DNA of 9,011 nt from Oscillospiraceae bacterium (GTDB lineage: Bacteria > Bacillota > Clostridia > Oscillospirales > Oscillospiraceae). Shown in pieces: positions 6,298 to 9,011 of the stretch (within the stretch, counting starts at the first letter, position 1; each line of letters starts with the position of its first letter). The translations under genes were made by a program, and so were the position numbers. The stretch spans positions 1-9,011 of the forward strand of contig JAIEIQ010000293.1 of assembly GCA_029065305.1 (NCBI GenBank), written 5' to 3'. The notes beneath the pieces are model-generated. The model was not told the DNA's origin and searched no databases. It saw only the letters and a program-made list of their open reading frames with translations.

Positions 6298-6922
6298 CTA
6301 CAAGAAGGCGGAAAAGCATCTGTACCTGCCCAAGATACCGGCGATTGTGGATGTGCCGGAGATGGTATTTTTCGCCGTGGACGGCGCGGGGGACCCCAAC
6401 ACCTCGGCGGAGTACGCTGGGGCCCTGGAGCTTCTCTACGGCCTGAGCTTTACGGTGAAGATGAGCCGGATGGGCGGCGAGGCGCCGGAGGGGTACTTCG
6501 ACTACGTGGTCCCGCCGCTGGAGGGGCTGTGGTGGACGGAGGAGCCGGGGTTTGACGGCCGTCCCCCGAGGGATAAGGCGGATTTCCGCTGGACGTCGCT
6601 GATCCGACAGCCGGATTTTGTAACGGAGGAAGTCTTTTCCTGGGCAAAGGAGAAGCTTGCCCGGAAGAAGCCGGAGCTTGATGTGGGGCGGGTCCGGCTC
6701 CTGCGCTGGCGGGAGGGGCTGTGCGCCCATGTGCTCCACGCGGGGCCCTACGACGAGGAGCCGGCGTCGCTGGACCGCCTGGAGGCATTTGCCGCATCGG
6801 AGGGGTACAGGCCCGACCATTCAGAGGTCCGCAGGCACCATGAGATCTATCTCTCCAACCCCAAGCGGACTGCGGCGGCGCGGCTGAAGACGGTGCTCCG
6901 GATGCCGGTTGCGGGAAATTGA
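6284..6922 (+). CDS. GyrI-like small-molecule-binding domain protein
   Basis: This 212-residue soluble protein matches stand-alone GyrI-like (SbmC/AraC effector-binding-type) proteins. It has an N-terminal segment DYKKAEKHLYLPKIPAIVDVP and FFAVDGAGDPN at 29-39, then aromatic-rich VVPPLEGLWWTEEP at 75-88. HVLHAGPYDEEP is at 149-160, and the C-terminal signature HHEIYLSNPKRT is at 185-196 with LKTVLRMPV near the end. There is no DNA-binding domain. The family fold binds small molecules and some members bind or hydrolyse toxic ligands; the ligand here is unknown. AAAAAGGAG at 6267-6275 lies 8 nt before the ATG. It overlaps the TfoX-type gene by 14 nt and is the last gene of the + strand cluster, followed at once by a strong hairpin terminator. 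Confidence 0.88.
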   Translation: MDRIDYKKAEKHLYLPKIPAIVDVPEMVFFAVDGAGDPNTSAEYAGALELLYGLSFTVKMSRMGGEAPEGYFDYVVPPLEGLWWTEEPGFDGRPPRDKADFRWTSLIRQPDFVTEEVFSWAKEKLARKKPELDVGRVRLLRWREGLCAHVLHAGPYDEEPASLDRLEAFAASEGYRPDHSEVRRHHEIYLSNPKRTAAARLKTVLRMPVAGN

Positions 6923-6926
6923 GCGA

Positions 6927-6966
6927 AAAGCCGTCAGGGAGAACACGGTTTCTCCCTGACGGCTTT
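6927..6966. terminator. Strong hairpin, probable bidirectional terminator between convergent genes
   Basis: AAAGCCGTCAGGGAGA (6927-6942) pairs perfectly with TCTCCCTGACGGCTTT (6951-6966), 16 bp with an 8-nt loop. It lies 4 nt after the GyrI-like stop on the + strand and 24 nt beyond the amidohydrolase stop on the - strand. On the + strand the stem ends in CTTT followed by CG, so the T-tract is short. On the - strand the stem ends in CTTTT, then CGCTCAATTT. It most likely ends transcription from both sides. Confidence 0.82.
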
Positions 6967-6990
6967 CGTATGGAGCAGCGCCGGCAAACG

Positions 6991-8802
6991 CTACACAACA
7001 GGCTCCAGGATTCGGAACGCCTCCACATCCACCAGTCCCCAGTCGGTAAGCTTCCACTTTGGGCTGGTGGACAGCGCGAGGAAGGACAGGTGCATAAACG
7101 GCGCGTGGAGCGTACCGCCCAGCTGTTCTCTGACCAGCCGCTCCAGCTGCTCCATGCGGGCGGCAACCTCCTCGCCGGTGAGCTCATCGGTAATGAGGCC
7201 CCCTACCGGAAGGCGCAGCTCCCCCAGGATCCGCCCGTCCCGGGCCACCGCCAGACCGCCGCCCAGCTCGATGACCCGGTTGACAGCGGCTGTCAGATCC
7301 CGCAGGCTGCTGCCCGCCGCAACGATGTTGTGGGTATCGTGGGCGACGCTCTCTGCAATCGCGCCGTTCTGGATGCCCAGTCCGCTGACGAAGCACTTTC
7401 CAATCCCGCCCCGACGGCCATAGCGCTCCACCACAGCCATATAGAGCACATCCCTCGACACATCGCACTGGACCTGCCCCCGGCTCACCCGCAGAGGGAC
7501 CTCCCGCGTTTCCGTCAGGTTCTGGTCCGGGATGGCGACAATACACCGGCCAACAGCCTCCGCTCCGGAGGCGTGTATGGCCAGCTCCTCCTCCCGCACA
7601 GCCCCCCGCTTGACGGAGTGCCTGACCTCCTCAGGGTAGCGGTAGGGCGGGAGCCGCAGCAGCAGCTCCCCCCTGTAAGCGGCCAGCCGCCCGGCCAGGA
7701 ACACCGCCTCTACCCGCATCTCCTCCAGATCGCTGATGATCGCCAGGTCCGCCGCCGCGCCGGGGACGATAGCCCCCCGGTCGCGCAGTCCAAAGTACGC
7801 CGCCGGATTGCTGGTCGCCATCTGGATCGCCTCCGCCGGAGCCACGCCCTGGCGAATGGTCCGGCGGATGATCTCGTTCATGTGGCCCAGCGTCTTCAGA
7901 TCCCCCGCCAGCATGTCATCCGTAGCCAGGATGCACCGCCGTGAGTCCATCCCCTCCTCCGTCACCGCGCGGACGCACTCCGCCATATTCTTCTGCGTGG
8001 AGCCCTCCCGCATGAACACGTGCACCCCCTGGCGCAGCTTCTCCATACACTCCGCCTTGGTGGTCGTCTCATGGCAGGAGGTGCGCCCGCCGGCGGCAAT
8101 GATGTGGGCGGCAAGCTCCGCGCCGGAGAGGCCGGGGGCGTTGCCGTCCACCACCCTGCCGGTGCTGCTGGCATAGGTGGTCGACGCCACCAGATCGGTG
8201 ACAATTTCGGGGGTATTTTGATAGACGTGCCTTGCCAGAGAAAAGCCCTGGAGCTCGCCGATGCCCACGATGTTCGGATAGCCCAGCAGGTCCTCCATGT
8301 CGCCGGAGGACACATCCGCACCGGCGGTTTCCAGCGCCGGACAGTCCGGCACCAGGGCCGGCACCACCAGCCGCACGTGGTTGGGCACCTGCCCCGCCTC
8401 ATCCGCCATCGCCTTCATGCCCGCCGGCCCCAGCGCGTTGCCGATCTCATGGGGATCGGCAATCAGCGTCGTCGTGCCGGAGGGGATGGACAGGCGCGAA
8501 AACTCCGTGACCGTGAGCATACTGCTCTCAAAATGCATATGGGAGTCAATAAACCCGGGGGAAATCGTCATCCCCTCCACGTCGACCACCGTGGTGTCCG
8601 GACCAACCAGCTCCCGCGCGTCCCCGGCCATCAAAATCCGGGAGCCCTTTATGGCCACATCCGCCGGATAGATCTCCCGCGTAAGCGTGTTGACCACCTG
8701 CCCGCCCCGCAGCACTATGTCCGCGAAGCCGTCCCCGGCCAGGAGCGCGTCAATCAGCCCCCGGCGCTCCATCGCCTGCTTGATCATACCTACCTGAGAC
8801 AA
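6991..8802 (-). CDS. Adenine deaminase-family amidohydrolase, microcompartment-linked, with a changed metal ligand
   Basis: From the TTG at 8802 this is 603 residues, the family's usual size or slightly longer. Adenine deaminases (Ade) turn adenine into hypoxanthine and ammonia at a dinuclear metal site. Visible here are the N-terminal FADIVLRGGQVVNTLTREIYPADVAI, the first metal motif GFIDSHMHFESS (H88, H90), TTLIADPHEI, IGELQG (E183), SCHETTT (H244), MREGS and LATDD (D295/D296). The adenine deaminase C-terminal domain follows with NGAIAESVAHDTHN, VNRVIELGGGL and LSFLALSTSPKWKLTDWGLVD. The position normally His in DGHAPG is Asn (DGNAPG, N221, codon AAC), so one expected metal ligand is absent. 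The reaction may therefore be altered, for example another purine or ring-opening hydrolysis. Other possible starts are TTG 8832 and ATG 8787. The EutN-type gene lies directly upstream in the same direction. Confidence 0.9.
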   Translation of the reverse strand: MSQVGMIKQAMERRGLIDALLAGDGFADIVLRGGQVVNTLTREIYPADVAIKGSRILMAGDARELVGPDTTVVDVEGMTISPGFIDSHMHFESSMLTVTEFSRLSIPSGTTTLIADPHEIGNALGPAGMKAMADEAGQVPNHVRLVVPALVPDCPALETAGADVSSGDMEDLLGYPNIVGIGELQGFSLARHVYQNTPEIVTDLVASTTYASSTGRVVDGNAPGLSGAELAAHIIAAGGRTSCHETTTKAECMEKLRQGVHVFMREGSTQKNMAECVRAVTEEGMDSRRCILATDDMLAGDLKTLGHMNEIIRRTIRQGVAPAEAIQMATSNPAAYFGLRDRGAIVPGAAADLAIISDLEEMRVEAVFLAGRLAAYRGELLLRLPPYRYPEEVRHSVKRGAVREEELAIHASGAEAVGRCIVAIPDQNLTETREVPLRVSRGQVQCDVSRDVLYMAVVERYGRRGGIGKCFVSGLGIQNGAIAESVAHDTHNIVAAGSSLRDLTAAVNRVIELGGGLAVARDGRILGELRLPVGGLITDELTGEEVAARMEQLERLVREQLGGTLHAPFMHLSFLALSTSPKWKLTDWGLVDVEAFRILEPVV

Positions 8803-8811
8803 CGTTCCGCC

Positions 8812-8817
8812 CACCTC
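8812..8817 (-). promoter_or_regulatory. Ribosome binding site proposed for the amidohydrolase TTG start
   Basis: On the minus strand GAGGTG occurs over the stop codon of the EutN-type gene, 9 nt before TTG at 8802-8800. It matches the anti-Shine-Dalgarno core over six bases. The alternatives are weaker: TTG 8832 has no site at good spacing and ATG 8787 has only AGG nearby. Confidence 0.55.
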
Positions 8818-9011
8818 ATTTCTTTTGCTCAAAGATATACCGCTCGTCCGCCTCCACGCTGTCCACGATGCCCACCGCCGCGCTGTCCAGCGCCGCCTCC
8901 GGCCGGCGGACGGCGTTGCGGGAGGCGGCGCCTGTCACAAGGAGCACCAGCTCCCCCGCCCCCGCCCCCACGGTGTACCACACCACCTTAGCATTTCCCG
9001 CGTGGGAGAGG
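8816..9011 (-). CDS. EutN/CcmL-family bacterial microcompartment vertex protein (C-terminal part, cut by window edge)
   Basis: The minus-strand frame is open from the window edge to TGA at 8818-8816, giving 64 visible residues of a protein that usually has about 90-100. The sequence runs NAKVVWYTVGAGAGELVLLV, then TGAASRNAVRRPEAALDSAA, then VGIVDSVEADERYIFEQKK. This is the EutN/CcmL (Pfam BMC vertex) pattern: D/Y-x-VGAGxGExVLxVxGSSAR, then P-x-DAAVVGIVD. These proteins form pentamers that cap the vertices of bacterial microcompartment shells. The short charged tail after SVEADE is usual. Its stop overlaps the ribosome site of the amidohydrolase gene, so the two are one transcription unit and possibly coupled. 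The track is too short to tell which microcompartment class it belongs to. The N-terminal third is outside the window. Confidence 0.87.
   Translation of the reverse strand, partial: LSHAGNAKVVWYTVGAGAGELVLLVTGAASRNAVRRPEAALDSAAVGIVDSVEADERYIFEQKK

Noticed and set aside
5475..6446. A 323-codon + strand frame over four small genes
   Set aside because: Runs out of frame through YoaP, DUF3795, TfoX-N and GyrI-like genes, each of which has a ribosome site and family motifs.
6919..7944. Open + strand frames (also 8020-8991) antisense to the amidohydrolase
   Set aside because: Composition is Arg/Pro/Ala-rich with no motifs; the minus strand encodes a full adenine deaminase-family protein.
1..9011. 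Mobile element, phage, CRISPR or structural RNA
   Set aside because: No transposase, integrase, direct repeat array, tRNA-like or rRNA-like sequence was seen, and intergenic space is too small to hold one.

Overview
The window is GC-rich with strong G/C preference at third codon positions, good Shine-Dalgarno sites (AGGAG/GGAGG) and tightly packed, often overlapping genes. The gene families (YmfF/YmfH M16 proteins next to lgt, an M29 aminopeptidase, YoaP-type GNAT, DUF3795, TfoX-N and GyrI-like proteins, a microcompartment vertex protein beside an adenine deaminase-like enzyme) point to a high-GC anaerobic Firmicute, most likely an Oscillospiraceae-type gut clostridium. The taxon is inferred from gene content and was not tested.

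Left block (1-3962, + strand): the 3' end of a YmfF-like M16 protein, then a complete YmfH-like M16 metalloprotease (ATGA overlap), lgt (prolipoprotein diacylglyceryl transferase), and an M29 (AmpS/PepS/AmpT-type) aminopeptidase that overlaps lgt by 14 nt. A hairpin followed by five T residues closes this apparent housekeeping operon.

Middle block (3979-6922, + strand): a DeoR-type HTH/WYL-domain regulator, followed by four small cytoplasmic genes: a GNAT-YoaP two-domain protein (probably TTG start), a Cys-rich DUF3795 protein, a TfoX N-terminal-domain protein and a GyrI-like ligand-binding protein. The last four overlap one another by 8-16 nt, so they are probably translationally coupled. 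The WYL protein is the obvious candidate regulator. The shared function is unknown; sensing or handling of a small molecule is a guess.

Right block (6991-9011, - strand, convergent): a full-length adenine deaminase-family amidohydrolase and, just upstream of it, the C-terminal part of an EutN/CcmL-type bacterial microcompartment vertex protein cut by the window edge. A strong hairpin at 6927-6966, probably a terminator for both strands, separates this from the middle block. The right edge therefore appears to be the 3' end of a microcompartment operon whose last gene is a purine-type amidohydrolase. This is the most interesting part of the window, because the amidohydrolase also carries Asn where the adenine deaminase family normally has a metal-binding His. 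A microcompartment for purine breakdown is a reasonable hypothesis, but its core lies outside the window.

No tRNA, rRNA, CRISPR array, insertion sequence or integrase was seen, and no gap between genes is longer than about 70 bases.
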